Assembly (NCBI RefSeq): GCF_018917935.1
Contig: NZ_JAHLPN010000001.1
Span: 62,001 to 126,000, forward strand
Reading direction: 5' to 3'
DNA from: Kineothrix sp. MSJ-39
GTDB taxonomy: Bacteria > Bacillota > Clostridia > Lachnospirales > Lachnospiraceae
Length of the DNA: 64,000 bases
Of the stretch, positions 44,426-53,484 are shown piece by piece; position 1 is the stretch's first letter; the number at the start of each line of letters is the position of its first letter. The notes under the pieces were generated by a model. It searched no databases, was not told the DNA's origin, and saw nothing but the letters and a program-made list of their open reading frames with translations. A program made the position numbers and the translations under genes.

Positions 44426-44791
44426 TTATAGGTACATCCCCGTCACACTGTCATCTTTTTCAAATCCCAGTTCTGTTAAAGCATTGTACGCTTTCTTGGC
44501 AATCGATTCATTTGCACCCCAGGAAATATTCAAAAGTCCGTGTCCACCGCCAAAACCAATGATAAAGGCATCCTGTGAGTTCTCTTCCTGCGTAAGCATA
44601 ACGGTCAGTGAGACAGCACTTTCAACTCTGTAATAATACTCTTCAAAACAAATAAGAATTGCTTTTCCCCCGGCTTTTTGTACCCGGCAGATCTTGTGAA
44701 TAGACATTTTGCGGATGAAATCATTCGCAAGCATGGCTAAAGTTGTATCCTCTTCGCTGCCAATTCGTTTCATTGTGATCACTTCTGACAT
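44426..44791 (-). CDS. Hypothetical protein, about 121 aa
   Basis: A small soluble protein with no signal peptide. Its centre has FIIGFGGGHGLLNISWGAN, a Gly-rich beta-like stretch, and its end reads ELGFEKDDSVTGMYL. The start ATG 44791 has a GGGGG ribosome binding site upstream. It is convergent with the toxin gene, whose stop lies 4 nt from its stop. I do not recognise the family, and it may be unrelated to the toxin-antitoxin module. Confidence 0.7.
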   Translation of the reverse strand: MSEVITMKRIGSEEDTTLAMLANDFIRKMSIHKICRVQKAGGKAILICFEEYYYRVESAVSLTVMLTQEENSQDAFIIGFGGGHGLLNISWGANESIAKKAYNALTELGFEKDDSVTGMYL

Positions 44792-44920
44792 TGTTTATTC
44801 CCCCTTTTGTGTTGCTGCATACATGATTTAGCGGTATTATATTGATTATAACATAGTTTTTCTATGTAAGGTACAGAAATCATATTGATTGACAATAAGA
44901 AAGGCGGGAAGAAAAGCTTT

Positions 44921-46537
44921 ATGAATACAAAACAGGTATATAATCCTTTTTTGCCACTTAATGAATATATTCCGGACGGAGAACCCCATGTATTCGGTGA
45001 CAGGGTATATCATTACGGATCTCATGACAAGGAAGGCGGCGATACCTTCTGTATGCTCGATTATGTCTGTTATTCCGCGCCGGTAGACGATCTGACGGAC
45101 TGGCGGTATGAGGGAGTGATCTATCAGGCAAAACAGGATCCACGTTATCCGGCGCCGCAGTATATGTATGCTCCTGATGTGGTACAGGGCAATGACGGAC
45201 GCTACTATCTGTATTACTGCATGGGCGGAGATTATGGACAGGGCGGTTATCAGGGACCTGTCAGTGTGGCTGTCTGTGATACGCCGGCTGGAAAGTATGA
45301 ATATCTGGGCGTTGTGAAAAATCCGGATGGCAGTCCGATGCTGAAATATATCTGTTTTGATCCGGCAGTACTGAACGATGACGGAACGATCCGGCTTTAT
45401 TACGGAACACAGTATGACTTTGAGGAACGCGACGATTTTTTGACAAATGATTTTTACCTGCAGGATGAGATAGAAATGTTCGGACGGAGCCGGGAAGAAA
45501 TTCTAAGCTATCCTGACAGTATCATGGGACCGGTCATGGCAGTTCTTTCCGATGATATGCTGACGGTAAAAGAAGAAGCAAAGCATATTATTCCATATCG
45601 GGTAAAAGGCACAAGCTTTGAAGCACATCCGTTTTTTGAAGGTTCATCCATGCGTAAGGTCGGTAAGAAATATTATTTTATCTATTCTTCCTGGCAGAAT
45701 CATGAGCTTTGTTATGCAACGAGCGATCAGCCTGACCGCGACTTTGTTTTCGGCGGAACGATCGTATCCAACGGCGATATCGGTTATCGGGGCAGAGATG
45801 CGCAGCATAAGCTGAATATGACCGGAACCACACATGGCAGTATCATAGAAATTAACGGGCAGTGGTATGTTTTTTACCACAGGCTTACACATAAGTCCGA
45901 TTACAGCAGACAGGCGTGTGCAGAGAAAATCCGCATTCTGGAAGACGGCAGTATTCCACAGGCGGAAATCACAAGCTGTGGCTTAAATGACGGACCGTTG
46001 TCTGCGGAAGGTACTTATCCGGCCGTGATCGCCTGCAATCTGACAAATGGGCATATGCCACATGGCTCCAACAGTGTGTTTCAGATCCCGTTCCCGAATG
46101 TCACGCATAAAGAGCAGGAGCGATTTATTGCGGAAATAGAAGATCAGACACTGATCGGCTACAAATATTTTGACTGCAGAAATGTAAAGATATTTGGTAT
46201 CACATATCGGATGGAAACAGAGAAAAATCGGGTGATCTTTGACGGCAGGTATCGTACGGATGTCCGCAGTCAGGATGACGAGAATTTTGCGAACACTTAT
46301 GCTGAAAAAGATGTTTTGACCAAAGCAGTCAAACCAAAACAGTCAACAGAAAATACGCCGCGATTCAGGATATGTATTGATACAGCGGAAAATGAAATAG
46401 GAACGCTTTTACTGGATGAAAAGGTGGAAGACTGGAAAAATGTAACTGTACAGATAGAAATACCGGATGGTGTTCATGCTTTATATCTTGTTTACGTAGG
46501 ACAAGCTAAAGTACAGTTAAAAGAGATCCATTTCTAA
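44921..46537 (+). CDS. Glycoside hydrolase family 43 protein with C-terminal carbohydrate-binding-like domain
   Basis: About 538 residues with no signal peptide, so probably cytoplasmic. The five-bladed propeller shows the likely catalytic base Asp19 in YIPDGEPH, the pKa-tuning Asp in YICFDPAVL and the acid Glu in GTSFEAHPFF. The last 130 residues resemble a CBM6-type beta sandwich. Family members are arabinofuranosidases or xylosidases; likely substrates are imported oligosaccharides from plant hemicellulose. ATG 44921 is chosen since homology starts at MNTKQVYNPFLP. No transporter is adjacent. Confidence 0.88.
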   Translation: MNTKQVYNPFLPLNEYIPDGEPHVFGDRVYHYGSHDKEGGDTFCMLDYVCYSAPVDDLTDWRYEGVIYQAKQDPRYPAPQYMYAPDVVQGNDGRYYLYYCMGGDYGQGGYQGPVSVAVCDTPAGKYEYLGVVKNPDGSPMLKYICFDPAVLNDDGTIRLYYGTQYDFEERDDFLTNDFYLQDEIEMFGRSREEILSYPDSIMGPVMAVLSDDMLTVKEEAKHIIPYRVKGTSFEAHPFFEGSSMRKVGKKYYFIYSSWQNHELCYATSDQPDRDFVFGGTIVSNGDIGYRGRDAQHKLNMTGTTHGSIIEINGQWYVFYHRLTHKSDYSRQACAEKIRILEDGSIPQAEITSCGLNDGPLSAEGTYPAVIACNLTNGHMPHGSNSVFQIPFPNVTHKEQERFIAEIEDQTLIGYKYFDCRNVKIFGITYRMETEKNRVIFDGRYRTDVRSQDDENFANTYAEKDVLTKAVKPKQSTENTPRFRICIDTAENEIGTLLLDEKVEDWKNVTVQIEIPDGVHALYLVYVGQAKVQLKEIHF

Positions 46538-46572
46538 GAAATGTTATTGTAATATGAATGAGGGAGGATGCA

Positions 46573-47568
46573 ATGAAGAAACGAATTCTGCAGATTATGA
46601 GCTGGCTTTTATTGTTTACAGCAGTTGTTGTAACACCGGTTATGGCACAGAAGCCATCTATTTGTTCCAAAGAAGAGTGGGAGGTTTTGAAGCTGACCAA
46701 TCAAAAAAGACTGAATCAGGGGTTAGAACCTTTATCCACGACGAAGAAGCTGCAGAAAGCTGCAGGTATCCGTGCGGCAGAAACAGAAAGCTATTTTTCG
46801 CATACGCGTCCGGACGGAACAACCTGTTTTTCTGTTTTAGCAGAGCAGGATATCTTTTACTGGAGTGCTGCCGAAAATATAGCAGCCGGGCAATCATCGG
46901 TAGAACAGGTCATAAACAGCTGGTGGAACAGCTCCGGCCATAAACGGAATATGTTAAATGCATCGATGACACATTTAGGTATCGGTTACAGTAAGAATAC
47001 AAATGATTATTTCAGGCATTACTGGGTACAGCTTTTTGTGGGAGGCTGTCAGTTTGAATCTCTTTCCGTAAAGGGCGGTACAGCTCTCAGTATCAAAAAA
47101 GGCAGCACCATATCCGATCTGGATTTGTATCTGGTTGCAGACTGCAAACGGCATGGGAACAGCTATGTTCCGATCAGTGATAAAATGTGCAGCGGATACA
47201 ATAAAAATAAGACCGGAAAACAGACTGTAACGGTATCTTATCAAAAGCTGACGACAACCTTTACAGTGACTGTTACCGGAACAGGTGAAACAGCATCTGA
47301 TCAGAATACACAGAAAAAGGCAGTCTGCCTGAAATGGAAGAAAGCGGCAAATGCAGATGGATATGTGATTTATCGTGCAACATCCAAAAACGGAAAATAT
47401 CAGAAAATAAAAACGGTCCAAAAGAGCAGGATCACAGAATATACCGATAAAAAAGTGAAGACCGGTAAAAAATATTATTATAAGGTAAAAAGCTTTCAGA
47501 AGAAAAACAATAAACTGAAAATCGGCAAAACTGTCAAGCTACGTTTTCAAAAATGGGTAAAATTGTAG
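46573..47568 (+). CDS. Secreted CAP (SCP/PR1-like) domain protein with Ig/Fn3-like C-terminus
   Basis: The 331-aa protein has a signal peptide (about residues 1-26, ending VMA), a CAP domain with SHTRPDG, AENIAAGQ and NSSGHKRNMLN, a middle Ig-like stretch and a Fn3-like repeat near the end (KWKKAANADGYVIYRATSKNGKY). CAP proteins of gut bacteria are exported, with unclear functions. ATG 46573 is chosen because AGGGAGG (46561-46567) lies 5 nt upstream; the earlier ATG at 46558 precedes it. No sortase motif is seen. Confidence 0.9.
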   Translation: MKKRILQIMSWLLLFTAVVVTPVMAQKPSICSKEEWEVLKLTNQKRLNQGLEPLSTTKKLQKAAGIRAAETESYFSHTRPDGTTCFSVLAEQDIFYWSAAENIAAGQSSVEQVINSWWNSSGHKRNMLNASMTHLGIGYSKNTNDYFRHYWVQLFVGGCQFESLSVKGGTALSIKKGSTISDLDLYLVADCKRHGNSYVPISDKMCSGYNKNKTGKQTVTVSYQKLTTTFTVTVTGTGETASDQNTQKKAVCLKWKKAANADGYVIYRATSKNGKYQKIKTVQKSRITEYTDKKVKTGKKYYYKVKSFQKKNNKLKIGKTVKLRFQKWVKL

Positions 47569-47599
47569 TTAAGAATTATATATTATATACAAAAAGAAA

Positions 47600-47628
47600 T
47601 TGTAATTGCATCTGGAATTTGTTATAAT
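47600..47628 (+). promoter_or_regulatory. Promoter of the cytidylate kinase-like gene
   Basis: TTGTAA (47600-47605) and a perfect TATAAT (47623-47628) are spaced 17 nt apart, about 50 nt before ATG 47678. Confidence 0.55.
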
Positions 47629-47677
47629 TTGACATATAAAAACAACAATGTATCAACTAGATAAGGAGGTTTTTCAT

Positions 47678-48304
47678 ATGAACACAATTATTACAATCGG
47701 ACGTCAATTTGGATCTGCCGGACGTGAAATCGGCGAAAAGCTTGCAGATGAGCTGGAAATCAAATGTTATGACAAAGAGCTTTTAACAAGAGCGGCAAAG
47801 GAGAGCGGTTTCTGTGAGGAACTGATCCAGACACATGATGAGAGACCGACCAACAGTTTTTTATATAATCTGGTCATGGACACCTATTCCTTTGGGTATA
47901 ATGCAGCAGGTCTTGTAGATATGCCGATCAGCCAGAAGGTATTTCTGGCACAGTTCGATGCGATCAAGAAGATCGCAGCAGAAGGTCCTTGTATTATCGT
48001 AGGTCGTTGTGCGGATTATGCACTGGCTGACAATCCAAACTGTATCAGCGTATTTATCCATGGTGATATGGATGTCAAGGTCAAACGTATTATGAAGAAA
48101 TATGATCTGACAGAGTCCAAAGCCAAGGAAATGATCCTGAAAAAAGATAAACAGCGTCAGAGCTATTATAATTATTATTCATCCAAGAGATGGGGCTTCA
48201 GCGATTCCTACGACCTTTCCGTCAACAGCAGTATTTTAGGAATCGAAGGAACTGTGAACTTATTAAAACAGTTTATTCTGGATTTTGAGAATCGTGAGAA
48301 ATAA
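47678..48304 (+). CDS. Cytidylate kinase-like family protein
   Basis: This 208-aa P-loop protein starts MNTIITIGRQFGSAGREIGE, where the Gly-Ser-rich loop replaces the usual Walker A of CMP kinases, and later has GPCIIVGRCADYAL. It belongs to the cytidylate kinase-like group common in Clostridia, whose true substrate is uncertain; the essential Cmk is usually a separate gene. ATG 47678 is set by AAGGAGG (47663-47669) with an 8-nt spacer. An AI-2E transporter gene follows 45 nt later. Confidence 0.87.
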   Translation: MNTIITIGRQFGSAGREIGEKLADELEIKCYDKELLTRAAKESGFCEELIQTHDERPTNSFLYNLVMDTYSFGYNAAGLVDMPISQKVFLAQFDAIKKIAAEGPCIIVGRCADYALADNPNCISVFIHGDMDVKVKRIMKKYDLTESKAKEMILKKDKQRQSYYNYYSSKRWGFSDSYDLSVNSSILGIEGTVNLLKQFILDFENREK

Positions 48305-48349
48305 GCCGACGGCAGAGAGATAACATCAGCAATAGAAGGAAACTGAAAA

Positions 48350-49711
48350 ATGAAATTTCGTTTTGAAAAGAAATATTTATACTGGGGGATAACAGCCTTT
48401 CTGGTTATAGCAGCCTCTTTGATCTTTTATTACTTTTTATTCCATATGAATAATGTCAGGGCAGGTTTTCGGGCCTTTACCAAAACCTGTATGCCGATCA
48501 TTGACGGACTGGTACTGGCATATCTGATGACGCCGCTTGTCAATCATATGGAAAGAGACTTCTTTATACCGGTGTGCAAAAAGCTGAATCTGAATACGGA
48601 AAGTGTAAAGGTAAAGAAGCGAATGCGCCTGCTGTCTGCACTGATCACAGTTATTTTTGTTTTTGTGCTGATCTATCTGCTGTGTGCATCCATTATCCCG
48701 CAGCTTATCATCAGTATCCAGAATATTGCACTGCAGCTTCCTGTATACGCGACAAATCTGCAGGACTGGATCCAGAAGCTTCTGGAAAACAATGAAGATC
48801 TGGCAGGTATTGTAACATCCCTGATCAACCAGTATTCCAATGAATTGGAAGGGTATTTGAACAGCAAGCTGGTTCCGCAGTTAAATGTAATCCTGACACA
48901 GTTTTCAAGCAGTATTTTCTCCAGTATGCTGGGAATGCTTGTGACGGCGTGGAATCTGCTGATCGGTCTGATCATTTCCGTATACTTACTGTTCAGCAAA
49001 GAAAGCTTTGCAGGACAGTCCAAGAAGATCATTTATGCAATCTGGGAAGAGGAGACAGCCAACAAACTGATTTCCGATATCCGCTTTGTCAATGCTACCT
49101 TTGGTGGTTATATCAATGGTAAACTGGTAGATTCTCTGATCATTGGATTGCTTTGCTTTATTGGTATGACGTTATTGCAATTACCGTATCCGGTTCTGAT
49201 CAGTGTTATTGTTGGTGTTACAAATATCATTCCGTTTTTTGGACCGTATCTGGGAGCAATCCCGAGTATCATTCTGATCTTGATGGTGAATCCGAAACAG
49301 GCACTTTATTTTGCGATATTTATTCTTGTTTTACAGCAGTTTGATGGAAACTTCTTAGGACCGAAGATCCTTGGAAACAAAACCGGATTATCCAGCTTCT
49401 GGGTTATTTTCTCCATCACCTTATTTGGTGGCTATTGGGGTATTTTAGGTATGGCGATCGGCGTTCCGGTATTTGCGGTTATTTATGCAGGCATTAAATC
49501 GCTGGTGAATCGGCAGCTTGTAAAGCGTGGTTTTTCAACCAATACCAAGGATTATATGTTCTTGTCGGAAATTAAGGATAACCAGTTTGTAGAATTGCCG
49601 CCGCCCAAGCAAAAAGAACGCAAAAATAAAGACATCGAATTAAATTCAGAAGAAAACGTATCCGAATCAAAAAAATCTGAAGAAACAGATAATGAAAATA
49701 AAGAAAAATAA
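48350..49711 (+). CDS. AI-2E family transporter
   Basis: The 453-aa protein has about eight membrane helices, with the family segments PIIDGLVLAYLMTPLV, NIIPFFGPYLGAIPS and FDGNFLGPKILGNKTGL. The soluble tail is highly charged (Lys/Glu/Ser). The family was named for autoinducer-2 export but members also move ions or other solutes, so the substrate is open. The SD AGAAGGAAA lies before the ATG. The terminator at 49714 follows directly. Confidence 0.9.
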   Translation: MKFRFEKKYLYWGITAFLVIAASLIFYYFLFHMNNVRAGFRAFTKTCMPIIDGLVLAYLMTPLVNHMERDFFIPVCKKLNLNTESVKVKKRMRLLSALITVIFVFVLIYLLCASIIPQLIISIQNIALQLPVYATNLQDWIQKLLENNEDLAGIVTSLINQYSNELEGYLNSKLVPQLNVILTQFSSSIFSSMLGMLVTAWNLLIGLIISVYLLFSKESFAGQSKKIIYAIWEEETANKLISDIRFVNATFGGYINGKLVDSLIIGLLCFIGMTLLQLPYPVLISVIVGVTNIIPFFGPYLGAIPSIILILMVNPKQALYFAIFILVLQQFDGNFLGPKILGNKTGLSSFWVIFSITLFGGYWGILGMAIGVPVFAVIYAGIKSLVNRQLVKRGFSTNTKDYMFLSEIKDNQFVELPPPKQKERKNKDIELNSEENVSESKKSEETDNENKEK

Positions 49712-49713
49712 GA

Positions 49714-49750
49714 AAATAAGCTCTGTGTATGTGCAGAGCTTATTTCTTTG
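49714..49750. terminator. Terminator after the AI-2E transporter gene
   Basis: AAATAAGCTCTG (49714-49725) pairs with CAGAGCTTATTT (49734-49745), with A-rich and T-rich flanks, so it may work in both directions. Its right arm overlaps the stop codon of the possible minus-strand small gene at 49740-49886. Confidence 0.85.
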
Positions 49751-49886
49751 AAGAAAGTTCTTCCCAGCAGGCATCTACATAGCCTTTGGTCAGATCTAAA
49801 TTGCAAATGTGTCTGCAGTCATAAATAAAACCTCCGTTGATGAAACTATGGCAGCTTGGCGCAGGAAAGAGTGTGTATTGAGACAT
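49740..49886 (-). CDS. Possible 48-aa cysteine-containing peptide or gene remnant
   Basis: A complete minus-strand frame starts MSQYTLFPAPSCHSFINGG and ends WEELSSKK; it has four Cys residues and codon use like nearby genes. There is no clear ribosome binding site: the start is preceded by an 8-bp inverted repeat, AACTATTC (49891-49898) with GAATAGTT (49905-49912). A separate frame directly upstream (from TTG 49993) also looks gene-like (KNGYDPTDYKLQMQRE), so the two could be parts of one gene split by a frameshift, or a decayed gene. It lies behind the glycerol-1-phosphate dehydrogenase-like gene. Confidence 0.35.
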   Translation of the reverse strand: MSQYTLFPAPSCHSFINGGFIYDCRHICNLDLTKGYVDACWEELSSKK

Positions 49887-49989
49887 ATTGAACTATTCGC
49901 AAAAGAATAGTTTATCGAATAGTTGCGACTGGGAAGTGGCTCCCTCTGCATCTGCAGCTTGTAATCTGTTGGATCGTATCCGTTTTTTC

Positions 49990-51045
49990 TCAATGCAGAA
50001 TTGTCTGCAGTCTGGCGTCGTTTCTGACGAAATCTTTTGCCATATCCCGATATTTTTGTTCATGTAAATAAGTATGTCTGTTTTTTAGTGTCGGTGCCAG
50101 ATCAATGGCATCTAAGAAATCTTGTTTTTTCATATCAAGTGTTGCCACATAATCAAAGAATCCCGTATCATTTAAAACAGTTTCCACACGTACATAACGA
50201 TGATCCTGTACCTTGCTCATAATATAGGTTGCAATACCAACCTGGACACCGTGAAGCTGTGGATGGTCAAGCAGCTTGTTCAGTGCATGGGAAATCAAAT
50301 GTTCGCTACCGGATACAGGCGCGCTGCTTCCGGCAATTTCATTTGCAATTCCGCTCATGGCAAGGGAATCTACAAGTTCTTTTAAAAACAGATTTTCATG
50401 GATATCCTGATATGGGGTTCTCACAAAACTGTTGACCGCTTTTTTAGCGATCATCATGGCAAAATCATCCACTTTTGTAAAACCACATTTTTCTTCATAC
50501 TGCCAGTCATAAATAGATGTGATCTTTGAGATCATATCTCCAATCCCGGAATAAATAAACTTCACAGGTGCGGTTTTGATGATCTGTGTGTCGACAACTA
50601 TGCCGTAGGCGAGTCTTGCAGGAACAGATACTCTTCTCTCTTCTATTTTTAAGGAAGCACTGGAGCTTGCAAAACCATCACTGGATGTAGAGGTAGGAAT
50701 GCTGATAAACGGTAATTTTTTCAAAAATCCCATGTATTTTGCTGCATCAATAACCTTACCGCCGCCAATACCGATCACCGCCTGTGCTTTTGGTGAAATG
50801 GAAAATGCCATCTGTGTAATATCATTTAAGGCAATGGTGTCGATTTCTTTATATTCGAGAACATCTACCTGTGCATCCTTTAAAGAATTCATTACTTTGG
50901 AGCCGAACATCTCGATCAGATCATTTCCAAAATATAAGACAACACGGCTGATGCCCTGATTTTGTAAAATAGAGCCAAGATCATCCAGTGCGTTGTCATA
51001 AACCTTTAAAAAAGATGGAATATGGATAGAATGTTGTACGTTCAT
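49990..51045 (-). CDS. sn-Glycerol-1-phosphate dehydrogenase-like (AraM/EgsA group) protein
   Basis: This 351-aa protein of the iron-containing alcohol dehydrogenase superfamily has GIGGGKVIDAAKYMGF (NAD loop), PFISIPTSTSSDGFASSSAS (closely like archaeal and AraM glycerol-1-phosphate dehydrogenases), and the metal-binding His residues in SGSEHLISHAL and HGVQVG. The reaction is expected to be reduction of dihydroxyacetone phosphate to glycerol-1-phosphate. ATG 51045 has AGGAGG 8 nt upstream. No PcrB-like prenyltransferase is near. Glycerol dehydrogenase is a less likely alternative. Confidence 0.85.
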   Translation of the reverse strand: MNVQHSIHIPSFLKVYDNALDDLGSILQNQGISRVVLYFGNDLIEMFGSKVMNSLKDAQVDVLEYKEIDTIALNDITQMAFSISPKAQAVIGIGGGKVIDAAKYMGFLKKLPFISIPTSTSSDGFASSSASLKIEERRVSVPARLAYGIVVDTQIIKTAPVKFIYSGIGDMISKITSIYDWQYEEKCGFTKVDDFAMMIAKKAVNSFVRTPYQDIHENLFLKELVDSLAMSGIANEIAGSSAPVSGSEHLISHALNKLLDHPQLHGVQVGIATYIMSKVQDHRYVRVETVLNDTGFFDYVATLDMKKQDFLDAIDLAPTLKNRHTYLHEQKYRDMAKDFVRNDARLQTILH

Positions 51046-51186
51046 GTAAAGTTACCTCCTGCTAATTCCTATGAAATTTCTTTTTTTATTTTGATATCAG
51101 TATTTCATATTATAGGAGTTTAAGCAAGCATAATTTATAGGTAAACAGGATTCAATTTATGTTATAATATCTGATGGGAGGATATT

Positions 51187-51921
51187 ATGAAATTACAACG
51201 TTTATTAAGCCTGACAAGGCAGGCAATAGATACTTATGACATGATTGAGGAAGGTGACAAGATTGCGGTCGGGATATCCGGCGGTAAGGATTCGCTGACA
51301 CTTTTATATGCCCTGCAGATGTTAAGCCGGTTTTACCCGAAGCATTTTGAGGTATACGCGGTAACGGTGGATCTGGGCTTTGAGAATCTGGATCTGACAC
51401 AGATAAAGGCATTTTGTGAGAAACTGCAGGTACCTTATACGATCATTAAAACACAGATCGCTGAAATTGTGTTCCAGACGCGCAAGGAATCCAATCCGTG
51501 CTCACTATGTGCAAAGATGCGGAAAGGTGCTTTGAATGATGAAATGAAACGTTTAGGCTGCAATAAGGTGGCTTATGCGCATCATAAGGATGATGTCATT
51601 GATACGATGCTGCTTTCTCTCCTGTTTGAAGGAAAATTCACAACATTTTTACCGAAAACATATTTAGACCGTGTACAGTTGACCGTGATCCGGCCGCTTA
51701 TTTATGTGGATGAAGCAGATGTGATCGGTTTTGTACATAAATACGATCTGCCGGTAGCCAAAAGTCCATGCCCTGTGGACGGAAGTACCAAAAGAGAGTA
51801 TGCGGACCAGCTGTTAAAGCAACTGATCCGCGAAAACAAAGGGGTAAAGGAACGGTTGTTTTCTGCCATAGAAAACGGAAATATAGAAGGCTGGCAGAAA
51901 GGTATGTTTATGCAGAAATGA
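51187..51921 (+). CDS. TtcA family tRNA 2-thiocytidine biosynthesis protein
   Basis: The 244-aa PP-loop ATPase shows SGGKDS (residues 31-36), the CxxC pair Cys105/Cys108 in NPCSLCAKMRKG, and a third Cys in KSPCPVDG, the set expected for an Fe-S-dependent TtcA enzyme. It is likely to thiolate C32 of certain tRNAs, although other TtcA-like proteins have different targets. An extended -10 (TG then TATAAT, 51160-51168) lies upstream and GGGAGG precedes the ATG. Its 3' end overlaps the convergent ABC ATPase gene by 14 nt. Confidence 0.88.
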   Translation: MKLQRLLSLTRQAIDTYDMIEEGDKIAVGISGGKDSLTLLYALQMLSRFYPKHFEVYAVTVDLGFENLDLTQIKAFCEKLQVPYTIIKTQIAEIVFQTRKESNPCSLCAKMRKGALNDEMKRLGCNKVAYAHHKDDVIDTMLLSLLFEGKFTTFLPKTYLDRVQLTVIRPLIYVDEADVIGFVHKYDLPVAKSPCPVDGSTKREYADQLLKQLIRENKGVKERLFSAIENGNIEGWQKGMFMQK

Positions 51922-52807
51922 TGATCTGTCCATCTTTTACACTTACTTTGACTTTATGATCTGTTACACCGATCGCAGACAAATCCTCTTTGGACAACTG
52001 TACGCGTCCGGCTCTGTCAAGTACCGCATAGGTATCATGGGAAAGTGCCTGTTCTGAAAGATCACCAACCTGCGATAATTCTTTTGCATAATCGATGCGG
52101 ATATCCTCACTGCTTACCTTTCCGTCGCAGATACGCAGCACACGGTTTACCTTTTTGGCAAGATTCCGGTCATGTGTCACGATGCAGATGGTAAGCCCTT
52201 TTTCTTCATTCAGCTTACGGAATACGTCTAAAATATAGGCGGAAGTCCTTGTATCGACTGCGCCCGTAGGTTCATCCGCCAGAAGAAGTTTTGGACGGTT
52301 AGCCAGTGCTATCGCGATGGCAATTCGTTGCTGCTCCCCACCGGACAACTGATTCAACCGGGCATTTTTCTTGTGGCTCATGCCAACCAGATCTAACAGC
52401 TCAAGTGCATAATCCGAATCGGATACAGCCTGTTCTTCTGGTGTCCATAAAGCACGCTCTTCTTTCTTTAAAAAGCCCATTGGAAGCGCAACGTTTTGCA
52501 ATGCGGTCAGATAAGGGAACAGGTTCCTGGCATTGTTCTGCCAGACAAATCCGACACAGGTTCTTTTATATTCCTGCAACTGTTTTTCCGTCATATTGAA
52601 AAGATCCCGGTCATCGACAAGCAATTTGCCGGCAGATGGCTTATCCAGTCCGCCAACCATATTTAAAAAGGTGGATTTACCGCTTCCGCTGTTTCCGATG
52701 ACTGCGGTAAGCTCTCCTTTTTTGATCGTCAGATCAAGCCCCTGCAGTGCCATAACTTCCAGATCTTTTGTCTTATATATTTTTACAAGGTTTTCACACT
52801 GTATCAT
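51908..52807 (-). CDS. ABC transporter ATPase, MacB/LolD-like (second ATPase of the locus)
   Basis: About 299 residues: an ABC domain with Walker A GNSGSGKST, signature LSGGEQQRIAIAIALA, Walker B LLLADEPTGAVD and an additional C-terminal stretch of about 75 residues after VTHDRNLAKKV. Start choice is uncertain: ATG 52807 begins family homology (MIQCENLVKIYK), while TTG 52819 has GGAGG 9 nt upstream and ATG 52828 is also in frame. It overlaps the first ATPase gene. It is the last gene of the eight-gene minus-strand locus; its end overlaps the convergent ttcA-like gene. Confidence 0.85.
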   Translation of the reverse strand: MIQCENLVKIYKTKDLEVMALQGLDLTIKKGELTAVIGNSGSGKSTFLNMVGGLDKPSAGKLLVDDRDLFNMTEKQLQEYKRTCVGFVWQNNARNLFPYLTALQNVALPMGFLKKEERALWTPEEQAVSDSDYALELLDLVGMSHKKNARLNQLSGGEQQRIAIAIALANRPKLLLADEPTGAVDTRTSAYILDVFRKLNEEKGLTICIVTHDRNLAKKVNRVLRICDGKVSSEDIRIDYAKELSQVGDLSEQALSHDTYAVLDRAGRVQLSKEDLSAIGVTDHKVKVSVKDGQIIISA

Positions 52808-53483
52808 GTTTTCCGACAATTTGACCATCCTCCATTTCATAGCAGACATCACCGACATCAAATAACCCCGCATCATGCGTTGTCATAATAATGGAAACAT
52901 CCTCTTTTTCAATCAATTCCTTAAATACCTTGATGACCTGTAATGCGGTCTGTGTATCGAGCTCTGCAGTAGGCTCATCTGCAAATATCAGCTTGGGTTT
53001 ATGTGCAATGGCTCTTGCGATCGCAACACGCTGCTGTTCTCCACCGGACATTTCATAGGGCATATGATACATTCTGTCGCGCAGGCCAACCTTTGTCAGA
53101 CATTCTTCAATCCGTTCTTTATAGTCGCCCTGATAGCCCGCCAGTCTGAGTGAAAATTCTACATTTTCATAAGCGTTCATAATGGGGATCAAAGCTACCG
53201 CCTGAAACACATAGCCGATCGTTGTCCTGCGGAACTGTTCCCGGATCGATTCATCCGTTACATTGATCTGTGTGCCCTCACAGGTGATCACGCCTTTGTC
53301 TGGGAGATCTAATGCACTCATCATATTCAGCATCGTTGTCTTTCCGGAACCGGAACGGCCGCGTAAGATTGTAAGACTCTTTCTGCCAATTTCCATCGAT
53401 ACGTGATTCAACGCATAAAATTCTTCTCCCGCCAGGTTTTTATATATTTTTTCAACATCCTTTGCCACTAATATAGGTTCCAT
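52794..53483 (-). CDS. ABC transporter ATPase, MacB/LolD-like (first ATPase of the locus)
   Basis: A 229-aa ABC domain with Walker A GRSGSGKTT, signature MSGGEQQRVAIARAIA, Walker B LIFADEPTAELD and TTHDAGLF. ATG 53483 is set by GGGGAGG with a 6-nt spacer; the stop of the permease lies inside this ribosome binding site. It is clearly different in sequence from the second ATPase, so the one FtsX-like permease may be served by a pair of unlike ATPases. Confidence 0.9.
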   Translation of the reverse strand: MEPILVAKDVEKIYKNLAGEEFYALNHVSMEIGRKSLTILRGRSGSGKTTMLNMMSALDLPDKGVITCEGTQINVTDESIREQFRRTTIGYVFQAVALIPIMNAYENVEFSLRLAGYQGDYKERIEECLTKVGLRDRMYHMPYEMSGGEQQRVAIARAIAHKPKLIFADEPTAELDTQTALQVIKVFKELIEKEDVSIIMTTHDAGLFDVGDVCYEMEDGQIVGKHDTV

Positions 53484-53484
53484 A

